Positions 22,351-35,100 of a DNA stretch of 64,000 nucleotides are shown here, one piece after another. Origin of the DNA: Callaeas wilsoni (taxonomy: Eukaryota; Chordata; Aves; Passeriformes; Callaeidae). The first letter of the stretch is position 1. Each line of letters opens with the position of its first letter. The notes beneath the pieces are model-generated. The model ran no database searches and was not told the DNA's origin. It saw nothing but the letters and a program-made list of their open reading frames with translations. The DNA is taken from positions 92,472 to 156,471 of the forward strand of contig VWPU01009715.1 in assembly GCA_013398955.1 (NCBI GenBank), written 5' to 3'. The translations under genes and the position numbers were made by a program.

Positions 22351-25300
22351 ACTAGTCAGGGAGTTTTTATTCCCTGTTGCAGCAAATCCTGAGCCTCCTC
22401 TCTCATTTTTCTCTGGGTATCACTTCATGATTATCTACCCCAAAAGGCATCTACCTGGATATTGCACTTATTCAGTGTTAGTCCTTCTGTCAGACAGGTA
22501 TGCTTTTCAAACATTGCCATATAGTCTCTTATTGTTACTTTTCAGAAAAACACCAGGCTTGCTAAAAATATTTCACTGGATTACACCTCAAAGACCAACT
22601 CATTGTTTAGCTTTATTTAACTAATTCTGCCTCTCAAGCTGTCTTAAACTCAGAATACTTCCACATTCAAGTGCAACAGTTAAAGCATATAAACCACTAG
22701 CCTCTAGGTAGGACAACTTCCGTAAAAACTGAGCACAAAATTAAGTGTGTTAGATGTTAAATAACAAAATATGTTTATAAGAGAACAGACTGTGGAAATT
22801 CACATATTTAGCTCCTATCACATGACTCATCACTAGTTTGCTTTTACCTATAAATATGACATACTCACTGCCAGGTACATGGTACTGGAAAACACGATCT
22901 AACTGCCTGACTTCAGGGTAATAGGCATTTGGCCATAAAAAAAACCCAATCTTGTAATTCAATACTTGCATGGGGTATTTTTTTGCAGCAGTTCTCTGAT
23001 ACGAGTAACACTCAGCAATCAAAACCAATTCCTGTCTAACAAAAATTAGCAAAATTCTATTAAACATAAAACCTCTTATTAAAAGTAACAGAAACATATA
23101 GCCACCAGAGAAGTACTCCAGAATATCTGGGAAAGAAACTCCTATACCCAGATTCAAATCAACTCATTAACCACCTCAGGAGTGAGCTTTCCTGTGTCTA
23201 TGAACACAGCTTTCATTTGCTGGGGCATGTAAAGCAATCCAAGGGCACACTTCAATCACAGCCACTACAGTCCTGCTACAAGAAAGTTCCTCAGCTCTGG
23301 CTGTACACCCACCAGCGGGGCTCTAGGCTGAAAGTGGAGTCAGGAGGGATTTACAAACTGTAATTCTAACACAGAAATTATATTCCAGCCTTTGCCAACT
23401 CCTGCAATACAAGTTTAAGTCATATTGGCAAAAAATGTTCCTTGCCCTGTTTGTGTAAGCCAGATTGAAGGCCATACACTGCATCAGCTCAACTCTTCCC
23501 CTGAAAATCTCCCCAGGCATTTTGTAAGGTTTTTTTCTGATATTTGTTAAAACTGCAAGGTGTGTGATTTCATCCTGTGCCCAGGACATCAAGGCTTTGC
23601 TGCTGTACCTGGCTGAACTCAGTGCTTGTCTGCATGGAGAAGCTCAGAATAGCACAGGGGGTGAGGCAGAGTTTAATGCACACTCCACTACAGCTGAACA
23701 CAGGAGCAGCAATCCAGTTTTTTTCCTTGGGAACACACTAAATGAGCCAAGTTGTAACATGCAATTCATTAATGACTTCAAAGTTAAAACCTTTCAGTTA
23801 AAAATATGCAACAAAAAGCATCTTATTATTTTGACCTGTTTACAATAAACCACAAAGCAATAAAAATATTTTTAAAACTGACTCATGCAGTTTGGAGAAA
23901 CACCTTTTTCCCAGTAAGCTGAAATAATACTTGAAAGAGGAAGAGAAAAAAACAAGTAGGATGAAAACCAAGACTGCTGCATTTTGAGAGAAGTGACCAC
24001 GTGTATTGACGCATCACTAAATATGAAGGTTCCCTTAAAATTTTTAGGATGGACTGTGTTCTTAAATCTAAAATTTTTCATATACTTTGCAACTGATTCC
24101 CACATTATCTTAATTCTTACACCTTCTAAGATTTTTCACTCAGTATAATTATATGAGCAAACTGAAGCTTCTTTATATCACGTCCTGACTTGCTGCTAGT
24201 ACCTTCCTAAGGTGTCAAACAGAGTTTAGGTATTTACTGTGCATTTCAAAGGCTTTCAACTTAGAGCATAACATCCAAATCCACCGACATGACATTTTGT
24301 AAAACTCATTCTGAACTGAAATACAAATCTGAAGATACAGTCTCTCAAAGCAGGTCACCATGGAGTCTCAGGCAGAACTCTTCGAGAGAGGGAGAACTAA
24401 TGCTGACTGATGGCATAAATATCATTTTGGAAGAGAAAGACAAAGAGCAGGTGGGACAATCTACTGGACAATCTAAGCTATTTTTCAGGGCCAGCTGTTA
24501 ATATTCTACTCAGCATCCTAAGGTGCTCTCATTATACACAGCTTGAAAAAAATAATAATTACAGCATTAATAAATCTGCCAGAGATTACAGATTGAGAAG
24601 TGAATTTTTTTCATCAATATGTAAAAGGTATTGATAGTAAACAGCTGAAACAGATGAAAAATGTTTATGGTGTTGTTTAGCTGTTATGGACTCATTTGAT
24701 GAGCAGATTAGTTCTGTGTGACTCTCAGCCCTTCCCACAGCTCATCAGAGCCTTGTAACTGCCCTGTTTGCTAATCAGTAACAGACAGTATAAAACTAAA
24801 CCAAACAAGTTTATTTCAGACCTCCTTTTCTCGCTGTCAGTAATTTCTCTTGACTTTGCTTCTGCCAGATTAATTCAGCTATTTAATTCCTGGACTTCAT
24901 GGCTATAGAACTGCATTTACATCTTGTAAATATACAATTTTAACTGCACTGAGTATACATCTCTAATTATGCTGATATATAGCAATATGATACCACAAGT
25001 CTCCCAAGTAAAAAATGATGAAGCTGCATCTGGTTCATTTTAAAGGGAATTTGAACAGAACACTAAAATGTATCAAGTATCCTATTTATCTCAGGTGTTA
25101 AAATATTGAATGAAGATGAACTGCTTTCTGCATTAAGTATTTATCTGATGACCTAGTAATTTTATTTAGTGTTGAACCTGCTCACCAACTTTAACTTTTA
25201 ATTTTTCCCAAATTAAAGTGGAAGGTCTGATACATCTGTTTATAGCTTCATGCATTCGCTTACCCATGCAGAAAAAGAGCTCTACAGTCAGATTATATCA

Positions 25301-25944
25301 ATTTGCTCACAAGACATAGTCTGTAATTAATAATACACTGACAAGTCAATACAGCAATCTGCCATTCTGTAACTCTCACTCTGTAAATACAGGTTACAAA
25401 GACAAAGCATTCTAAAGAAACGAACTCCAAATCCTCACACACAGTCTCTCCAATAGTTTGTTTACTCATTCAGCTGAGCACAAAACAGTCTGACAGTCAC
25501 CAAGTGACATCTGCTCTAACTACATAAACCCTTTCAAAAAGCAACAGCAGATACCACTAGCATCAACTTCCTCTGAAGAAACCAAAACAAACTGAAATCA
25601 ACCAAATAAGCCTCACTTTGTTGTTTTCTTTCCAGAGAACTCAGTTTAAAAGCCTGTCTTGCACCTTCAACACCACCAGCCTGATCAGGACTAGGGCTGG
25701 GGAGCACGGAACAAGTGATCACCCATACTGGTTTCTATCACATGCATCCTAAACAGCTACACCAACTCCTTTAAGCATGCTTAAACATCCTTTATCTTGC
25801 AACTCTCCTGGTAAATCCCTGTGTCTGAGCAGCAGACTGCATCATCTGACTTCATAGAACAGGTCTGGCTTCACATTCCCCCTCAATCTGCAATAGCCTT
25901 TCTATTTAATACCAGTCATCCAGTGAAGGAGATGAAGTTGAGTT

Positions 25945-26402
25945 GACTCCAGAGAGCTGCTGAACACCTACCCGGCCATTAATCCACTACCCTCTCCCAT
26001 GGGATGAAGTGAAAAAGAGAAGGAAGGTAAAAAGACCCATAGATCAAGATGATGACAGTTTAATAACAGCATAAAGAATTCATTCACTACTCCCCATCTG
26101 CAGACAGATGTCCAGTGGCTTCCCGGGAAGAGGAGCCTCAGCACAGGTAACACTTGACTGTGAAGACAAGTATCATAGCCAGAAACATCCTCTCCCTTGC
26201 TCCTCTTTTCCCTGAGCCTTCACTACTGAGCCCAGCATTATACAGCATGGCATATAACATCCCTTTGGTCAGCTGAAGTCAGTCACCCTGGCTGTGTCCC
26301 CTCACGACCTCGTGGCCAGCACTGTTTTAGCCACCCCACAGCCCCACAACAGCCATGCAGACAGAAAATTTAATAATACCATCCCAGCCAGACCCAGCAC
26401 AG
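25945..26402 (-). mobile_element. Endogenous retrovirus LTR (avian ERVL-type), reverse orientation
   Basis: A minus-strand LTR with an internal deletion. On the plus strand the diagnostic order is a left part with CTCTCCCATGGGATG, GACAGTTTAATAACAGC and AAAGAATTCATTCACTAC. The middle has CACAGGTAACACTTGACTG and CATATAACATCCCTTTGGTC, and the right part has CCTGGCTGTGTCCCCTC and ATCCCAGCCAGACCCAGCAC. This matches, from memory, an abundant bird LTR whose 5' end reads (other strand) GCTGGTTTTGGCTGGGAT. Compared with that pattern a block between about 26310 and 26360 is missing or diverged. No viral genes adjoin it, so it is a solo LTR. The family name is not certain. Confidence 0.8.
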
Positions 26403-26419
26403 CATTCTTACTGAATGGA

Positions 26420-26480
26420 CTTCAGAAGTCTTTCTTAAGACTTCTGAAGAGTAAGTCATTCTTCAGAATGGACTTACTCT
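26420..26480. repeat. Two adjacent hairpins (inverted repeats) beside the LTR
   Basis: Hairpin 1 (26420-26449) has 13-bp perfect arms, CTTCAGAAGTCTT and its reverse complement, with a 4-base loop. Hairpin 2 (26448-26480) has arms AGAGTAAGTC and GACTTACTCT that continue inward as ATTCT/AGAAT after a one-base bulge, leaving a loop of about 2 bases. The two stems abut and share two bases. They lie about 18 bases beyond the 5' end of the reverse-oriented LTR. Confidence 0.85.
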
Positions 26481-28202
26481 GAAATCCCAGCTGTAAGACT
26501 TTTTCCTTCAATCCCAGGACCCTGACTACAAAATCACTTCCCATCACTATCCTGAAAAACAGAAGAATGAGATGAATGACCTTTTAAAGGGTCTCCCCAT
26601 CTTTACAGGCATTTTCAGACACTTTTTAACATGTCCATTGTGCATAACTTCCTTAGCTAGAAGTCAGTGTCAGATTCTTGAAGCCACTTCATGTCCAGCC
26701 CACCACAGACCAGAGGACCACGAATGGCAGTGGCAGGCATGACACAAAAAGGCTCACAGGAGTGACCTATGACTTGCAACATGTAGGGTTTGTTTTGCTG
26801 GAGGAGTTGTTGCTTGGTTAGCATAAACAAAACCGAGAAAACCATACAGCAAATTCATCACAAGATACATAGGTAATACTAGGCAAAAAGCAGAAGAGGA
26901 ATGCATGCCTTTTTTCTATTTTCCTTTTATTTTAATCTTAATGCTTATTCACTGGGCAGCAGGGGTACCTTAAATGTGTATTAATCTGGTTGCCCTTTTA
27001 GGTGCTCATTGGTGCTGCACTCAAAATGTTGAAAACAGTTTGCTCAAGCATTTCTTTTCTGAAAGACGTAAATATTTGAAAGTCTGATGTACACAGTCAG
27101 TCTTACTTGGTTAAGCACAGGTTACCCAAAACCATTTTGTTATTCAGATTCAAATACCCTGAATGCAGTAGTTACTATCTCTAAGGACCTGTTGAACAGC
27201 AGATACCCTAAACTTGTATTCAGGACTGAAGCCATGTGTTAATGCTTGATTCATGAGAGAAGGAATGCAGAGAATCAACCATCTGTAATATTCAAATTCA
27301 GAGTTTTGCATATATTTTAAAGAGACACCTTACTGTGGCTGTCTCCATAAGTTAATACAAAAAAATTAAACACAAAAGTTGGAAGACTTTAGGCACCATC
27401 TAAGACCAGAATTAATGAACATTTTAGTACAAATCTGGGAGAGATTCGAATTTCAAATGAATCACACTGTCTTATTGCAAATACTTGAGTTAAACCACTA
27501 CATTTACATTCAAGATTTTGCAATCAGTTGCCACATAGCTAATTCCCAGGATTTTTAATTAAAGTGCATTTGGGAAAGAATTCTTCAATCCAAACTGACA
27601 ATTATCTGCTACATAAACTAACAAACTTTCGGCAAGTTTCATTACAATGGACACTAAAGATGATGAACAAGGGGAGGCTCCTGCTTTTTTATAATGTACC
27701 TTTGCATCTTTTGTTTTCTTCCACAGAACTGTGAAACCCGCAAGAAGACAGACTATAAAATGATAGGACATCATTCTAAATAAACTTTGTCAGATGCCTT
27801 TTTCTTGTTAAACTCTGCTTAGCTAATGACAATCTATTCCCCACCATTTCTTCCTTGAGCCATTACCATAATAAAACTTGGTGACATTTAGCACCAAGGA
27901 AACCCATCCGCTAACACATGGACAGCTAGTATCGTTGACAGCCTAATTTTCATCAAGGACAGGAGAAGAAATCATCTCTTGCTCACACTACATCTATCAC
28001 AAATGAGATCAGCCTGTGCTTTTCATTATTCGACGTGGATTACATTTGGAAAGGAAAATGTACTGCTGCATTAATACATCTCACTCTGCAAAACATCATT
28101 TGCAATTGTACAAGTTTGAAGGCAGAAAGAAGTACGTAAGGGAAAGGGATTTCTTTAGGGAAATCAGGAAATGACTGAAGGATGACTCAAACTGATGAAC
28201 TC

Positions 28203-28261
28203 AGATTTGTAACTTTCTTATGTATAAATTAGATTTGTAACTTTCTTATGATGTATAAATC
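28203..28261. repeat. Tandem duplication, 28-bp and 31-bp copies
   Basis: Two adjacent copies start AGATTTGTAACTTTCTTATG and end TATAAAT plus one base. The second copy carries an extra ATG. This is a recent local duplication followed by (or including) a 3-base slippage. Confidence 0.9.
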
Positions 28262-28700
28262 AGAATAGACAATTCAAATTTCAGTTGTATGTTTCAATAT
28301 CTGAAACGGACGAAGATAAAAACCTGGAAGAGATGGAGATACACACTGTAGCCTGTAACAACTGGTCATCATCCTAGCACCGTATGTTTACAAACTGCAA
28401 AGGTACTATAAAGGTTACGGTAGAAGAGAGAAATCTTCACAGAGGTGATAGCAAAGCCCTAGAGCTGAGTTTGTATATAGAAAGATAAGAGCTATGTAAA
28501 TTCCATATAGTTCTATAGAGAAAACAAAGACATGTTAAGAAGTGAGAGAAAACAGCTCTATTGCACATTCTGCCATACTGCTACCACAGGAGGCTGAGCA
28601 CCCCCGTCCTGCCTCAGCCAGCTCTGGGGCAGGAGCAGTGCCAAGCTTCCCTGCACATCCACTGAGTATCCTGTGACTCCCACAAGCACATCACGTGCAT

Positions 28701-28798
28701 TAAGAACAACACAAAAGAAAATCCCCAAAAGAACACCAAAATAAAACCAACAAAAAGAAAACCCTCATAAAACACCAGCAAACCTAGCAAATACAAAA
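28701..28798. repeat. A/C-rich low-complexity tract
   Basis: Nearly 100 bases composed mostly of A and C on the plus strand with irregular AAAAC, CCAA and ACAC units. It is of the same kind as the tracts at 13351-13464, 21399-21442 and 55149-55227. The minus-strand ORF across it is an artefact of composition. Confidence 0.75.
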
Positions 28799-31742
28799 GG
28801 ATTAAAGATTTCACATCTCCCTCCTCAGCTCCATGTATAGATCCCTGAGCATATCTACAAGGAACACGTTAACTGAATAAATTTATTCATGTTACCATAG
28901 ATTTTAGAATAGTTATTATTTAGGAAGCAAGATTTTCTTTCCCCTCATGCATCAACACCATTATTATCATACTTCAATTACAAAATTATCTGCAGCTCAA
29001 TTTCAAGGTATCAAGTATTCAGTATTTGAGAATACTGAACTAAGTCTTGGTTATATTGAAACAGAAACAAATAAAATAAAGCATGGTCATACAGAAAGAG
29101 GTTATTTCAGCACAAGTAGGTGATTAACAGCTTATTTTCTTTGCAGGCTACTGTATCCTGTGGCCTCTGCATAAGTTGCTGCTGAACTTCCAGATCACCT
29201 TAGTAAGTTGAACCTTGCATTTCAATGCACTACGCCAGAACTCACTATGAGGCAAGCAAAAATACTGTGCTGCTTTATAAATCACTTCTTCATGGACAAC
29301 AGTGGCAATAAAAGCCCACTAAGAAAACTGATGTGAGGATAAATGCATTTTAAAAAGACCAAACACCTTTAAATCCCCTTTAAAGGGACCACAGACAACA
29401 CAAACTCATATTACTCAGTTTAGTTCAACTTCAGGATCATCCTTCATGCCTATTTACATGAAAAAAGCTAAATAAAGAATGGTTGAGATCTCTTCTATCT
29501 TCTTTTCTTACGGCCTTAGTAGACACTAAAGAACACAAAGCACATTTACACAAAATCCCTATACCTCTTTTCATGGGAAAAAAAAATACAAGAGAAAGGG
29601 ATAACTACAGAAAACATGAAGTATTCAAGTAGCATACAGAAGGGAAAAAAAGCCAAAACCAAACTAACTTCTGATGAAAGTTTTTTCTGTTCTCTTGGAG
29701 CCTACGGTCTGGTCTTTTTTCAGTCTTGACAAGAGACTTGCTTTAGTGGCTGACACTCCACAAAACACCCCCAGAATAAAGGAGATGTATCAGGATGGTA
29801 AATGTCATTAAGGTAAAATAGAAGGATGAGAGATAAAACAGGAAAATATTTCTAGCCAATTTTGGTACTAAATTGTTCAAGTGAAATTTTCCATTCTTTA
29901 ATCACCAACTGTTTCAAATTCCTCCTTACACATCTTATCCCTTCTCTCACACAATCCTTTCTCTAGATTAGCAAAATACAAAAGAGTAAGAGGAAATTTA
30001 GTATCCTTAGTGTCCTGAAACAATTTTTGATATAATTTTTTTTTTTAAATCCCCAAACATGCTGTCCTATTTCGAATTTCCTTTAGTCCAGTAATAACCA
30101 GAGTTCTTACTACTGATTTGAAATTATCCTTATGCCAGTATGGTATAGAACAGTAGACCTGAGCAATTTTTTAAAAAATGTACTTTAGGCTTGTATTTCC
30201 AAAGTTGTAATTACATGAAACACTGACAATTTTTATGACTGACATCACTGTCAGACTTGATTTATATTCCAAAACTCTCCTAGTAGTTACGGACATGCAA
30301 ATCATTTTATTTATTCAAGTATGTACATGAATCTGGAATTATGTGAACTAGGCATAGGGAATCTATGACAATCGCTTGCAGGTTCAAAACATGAATATTC
30401 AGTGTTGTTGCTCTACTTTGTGATATCTGTAAGATACATGTCCCTCACTGAAGAGTTAAATATCCTGTTTCATATTCTTACATAACTACCAGATAACAAT
30501 TACCAGAGTTTATTGGAATTTGGGGGTTTTTCCAAATGCATTTTTAAACTACCAAATGCTGACGCTGATTTTTTGTGCCTGTTCTTACTGAATAGCATGT
30601 CAAATATGCCATTTGAGCTTTTAAATTTTTAGCCTTACAGTTTAAATTATTGGCCTTCAAAAGCCTCCATGTGGATTTATAAGTGCTGTCTGAAGAATTC
30701 ACTCGAGCAGCTTTAAAATACTCAGAAGGAGACAGCACAACATCTGTCCCTGACAAGCTGCTGAAAACCAGGCAGGAAGCCAAGCACTCCCCAAAGTTCC
30801 AGCCCAGCAAAATCAGGCAGTCTTGAACAGCTGCAAAGCAAGAACTGCTTTTAACATTAAATCAAAGAAATCAAAGCTTGTGATAAGCATGCAGCAGTTG
30901 TTCCTTGAAGTTAACCAAAGAAATGAGAGGCGCAGCTTAACTCGCCCATATCAACCTATTACAGCTTATTACTATTTTACTGATGAAGTTGTTTCTGTGT
31001 CTTTTAAAATTACATTAGATTTAAAATAAAGGGAAGGCTTCGTTGCTTTGCAAAACTAAACAAATCCCCCTCTGAGGACTTTACTATGCAAATTCACAGG
31101 AGAATAGAGAGGGAGCAGAACAGTAGAAGAAGAAAGAACACTACAAATTAGACTTAGGATGCTTTTGTTCATTAGGTTCATGTCCTGAGCCTTCCCATAG
31201 ATTTCACCTGTCTTTTAGGGGTTTGTTTTGCTCTTAAGGAAACAAGAATAAAAATTGTAACAATGAAAACTACAGAACAGATAGAGTGAAAAAGGCTTAT
31301 AAGGTCAAATGGAGATAAGCAGAGGTCCGAAGAGGTAAAAGAAAGAAAGGTATCGAGAATTCTGAAAGTGGAATTCTAAAAGGAAATTCTAAAAGATGCT
31401 TGACTCCTGGTGAAAGCAGAAAGGTAGAAATGAACAAACAAGAAAACCAGTCTCTTTATTACTTAAAAGAAGGTCAGAATGTTTCAAGAAGAGAATAAAA
31501 GTATCAACTCTTTCAAGCTCAAAAAGGAAACTCAAAAGGCTTTTCCTAGCAATAAGCAACAAGTAAGATGGGTTTGAACATGTTGCATTAAAAAAAATCT
31601 CAGAGCATGAATTCTTGAGCTACAGATTTCACCTAAACACATGCAGTCCCATGTTTTGAGTCACTCAAAAGTGTTCCTCTATACACTTTTACTTCTGTAT
31701 AATAGATTTACCTACATTTTTCCTTTTTCTGCCTTCTCCCAG

Positions 31743-32129
31743 AAGGCTACCAAATCACGCAGGACTAAAGACAAGGAAGAAAATTATAAATCACACAATC
31801 TTCAACTGCCTTCTGGTTTTATGCATGGTACCACATATCAGGCTGCACAACAGTCAAGGGATGACGCACAGGAAAGGCTCGGGGTCATCGGGCTACCTGG
31901 GAGCTGCCACAGCACCAGAGAGGCTGCCCCGTGCCGCAGGGCAGGCGCACGGCTGGCACCACGCAGGCTCAGCGAGAGCAGCCATCACAGCCCAGCCAAA
32001 CTGCAGTGCAAAGCACAAGCCACATCAGTGACCCTGATATTCAAAGTGCAGCACACGGGAAGTCTGCAAACCTACAAACCTGAGTCTGTGGAAGAAGCTC
32101 ACTCTGGGAGGAGCAGAGGGAGGAACTGA
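31743..32129 (+). other. Open reading frame behind a good splice-acceptor-like site, unrecognised
   Basis: A 162-codon plus-strand ORF (ATG at 31641) crosses a strong acceptor-like sequence, a pyrimidine run at 31717-31740 followed by AG at 31741-31742. The frame then stays open through a GC- and CpG-rich patch (about 31870-31990), which itself lowers stop frequency. The predicted protein is basic and Ser/Ala/Arg-rich in its second half, with no motif I recognise. I see no good splice donor downstream. It might be a lncRNA or lineage-specific exon, or simply chance. Confidence 0.12.
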
Positions 32130-35100
32130 AGGAGACCCCTGCAAGGCTGGGCTGTTGAAAAGTGCAGTGAACAGGTCTGGCAACTTTAATCACTAGAACC
32201 ACATCATAAAGTACTTTTCAGACACGCATCTTGACTTCCCATTTACTTCCTGGTGCTTTCCAAGCACCGACAGTGCCCTGTCCCATTACTTGTCCATGCT
32301 GCCGTAATAGGGTGAAGTGAGGTGTTCAGACCGGAGCTCCCAAAATGCAAATGCTTAGTGACAGGCAGCATGCTCAGAAGGAACCTGTATGCAGTAATTA
32401 CCTTCCCTGTCAGTCTAAAACAAGTCAAGCATCATATTTCAAAAACTGTAGAAGTCCACCAACTTTTGTTGCTCTTTTTTGTTCTTGTTACCTTCTATTT
32501 TTTTAAGACTATGTGATACTTAAAAGGCTGCTCCATTGTCGTTCTGAATGTCCTTCCTTGGTTTTACTTTCATCACAAAAGTTTGTTATTAAAAATTTCA
32601 TACCTACCTCTGTCTGGGTATTTGAGTAAATGGAAACTAGCTAAATTTTCCTTATACCATTTAAAATATAAAAGGAAAGGCTTTTCCGAGCTTACTGACG
32701 GCTTGAAGAAAAATAAAATTACTACGTAATCAGAGGAACACAGGAGTGATTTCACATTAAATATAAGAATCATCTAATTTAACTTGTGGCTGCCATGCAA
32801 TGATGTCCTGGAGAATAACTCTTCGGAACATCATTCACCTTCAAGTCAAATTATTTGTCTTAGAACGCCATGGGAAAAAACATAGCCTTGAAGCGCCACA
32901 GTGAAAATACAAATAGCATCCATAGCTTTCCCTCTAATATAGCAGATATTGACAAACTAATTTTTTTCACTAATCTTCACAGGTTTGCACTTAATCTATT
33001 TTTTAACTTCAGCTGCTCTAGGAACCAGGCCTATACCAATGCTGAGAAAGAACTGAAGTCACAACAGGCAGCATTCAATCCTGCTGAGAGAAAACACAAG
33101 TTAAAATTGTCTTAAAAATCTAATGAAAAATATCCTAGAATTCATACCAGAAGCTTCTTTGGTAAGCCAAGATTTAAATGGCATATTTTCCCCCAATGGC
33201 AGCTACATACAGTGCGATACTCCAACTGTACATACAATGTACAAGTTATCATTTTTTTTCATTTAGCTCTAACTAAAATTACAATAAATATTCTTTTATA
33301 GGTTGCTTTAGAAAGTTTCAATTAGACTACTCAAACACCACACTAAAGCAACATAACTGAAATGTTAAACTTCACAAAACTAGTAATTTTAACAAGTAAT
33401 AACTCATCCAAGATTAGAAAAGGGGACTCTTTCTCCAGTCCATCCTGCTGCTGGTTTTAGAAATTCTGTACTAGATTTTTCAGACACTGGTAGAAGGAGT
33501 GGCTGAGTGAGTAAACAGAAACCACAAAAATATTTGGAAGACATTTCTCATTTTAAAACATCCAGGTGTGCCACCAGGGATAAGGACACTTGGGATCAAT
33601 GATCTGCAATGTACACAAAGAGCTCATGCTCAGCTGTTGTGCTTTGCTGCCTTTAGGTTTTGGCTTTATGAGTAAAATGCTGATGGGAACTTATGACTTG
33701 TGTATTTATCCATCAGAAGACCTAAACTCCTCTCCATGCATGAAACATGATGAATAACTATCACCATCTAGCATCATATTGAGCCTCCAAAACTTGGTAC
33801 ACATCGACATATTGGTAGAACTGCAAGGCAGTCTGTTTGGTTCTTTTGAAACAGGATTAAACAAAATTATTTGGACAAAGAGTGTGGCTTCTACAAACTA
33901 CATTGTGGTGGTATCTGAATACCAGTACTACCAGTATGATACAAGATGCTACAGAATCTTACTGTTTCAAAGAAAAAGGGGAAAAAAAACCCCAAAACCA
34001 CAAACGCAAAACTTCATAAATATTTGTAGCTAGACTAGGGGAGATGAAAAGGGCTAAGATAAAGTTCCTACTCAGACACCTGGGCTCCACAAGTGTTTTG
34101 TGTTTATTTGTTTAAGGAAAAGGAAATAAGCAAAACAAGCAAGGTCTCCTCTTACTTGAAAGATCTGCCAGCATCTGCAGCATTCCCTTTGCCCTGAACT
34201 TCACCCAGGTGATATTTCATAACTCTGGTTATGAAAACATGGAATAAATTCCCTCTCCCAGCCAAAAGTACTTGTTCTCATCTCTCACCTCTCCAGGATG
34301 TCCTTTTCTCTCCCAACTCACCATCCACCTCAACACTACTGTGTATTGATCTCAACTTTCTGAGTATCTAGAGAGAGAAAGAGCTTTAGGATTTTCACAT
34401 ATAAACCGGGGAACAAGATATGCCTAGCATGCTAATTAATCCCAGAAGCAATTTAGCTACAGCCAAGGTTTTTATGATTACACTGCAGGAGAAAAAAAAC
34501 CAACAAGGAGTTCTTGTCAGGGAGCAGCAGGGAGGAAAGCAAAGAACACAAGCTGAGTATTACTGTCCAACTGCAGAGCTGACCTTTCAATATTAAACAA
34601 AACCTCCTACATATGCTGGAATTAGGTGGGGTAGGTGGCTCAGGCAGGAAAACAAAGAAAATGAAGGAAATAACTTATATGCCTGCTATATTAGGAAAGA
34701 GGGAGACAGTGGAAAGCAGTTCCTTTTAAGTATACATGGTCACAGTAACCAACCCAAGTACTTAAGAGTGACCACATGAATCTAAATGGAAAATTTAAAA
34801 AAAAAATCCGGAGAAGTCAATGAAATGAATGGTGAATGAATTAACAGACAAATATGGCAGCAGTCTGCTCAACGTGTACAGGAACACTGTATCATACTGA
34901 TCCTAAGTCAAAAGCATTTGGAGAAAAGGAAACACAGATTAGAGGCAAAGTCTATGCAGGGTCTGCAATGGCACAGCCAAGAGAATTGAGGGCAAAAATC
35001 AGGATGGATGGTGGGACTATCCAAAGAAAGATCAAGAAAAATGGTAAGCAAGAACTAATGCAGAAAAACACTGGGAGGTACATACTGGACACATGTTGAA

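Larger units (their letters stand above)
21676..25944. other. Non-coding stretch, no gene seen
   Basis: About 4.3 kb of unique DNA with a 16-base A run (22079-22094) and a CpG-containing patch directly after it (22130-22350, listed separately). The part from about 24560 to 25240 is low in repeats and dense in short AT-rich motifs, and may be conserved non-coding DNA, but this cannot be judged from one sequence. The minus-strand ORF at 22750-23157 (135 codons) has no recognisable motif and fits chance expectation. Confidence 0.45.

Noticed and set aside
22750..23157. 135-codon minus-strand ORF
   Set aside because: No known motif, AT-driven Phe/Leu/Ile/Tyr composition, no splice or promoter context; one or a few ORFs of this length are expected by chance in 64 kb of this composition.
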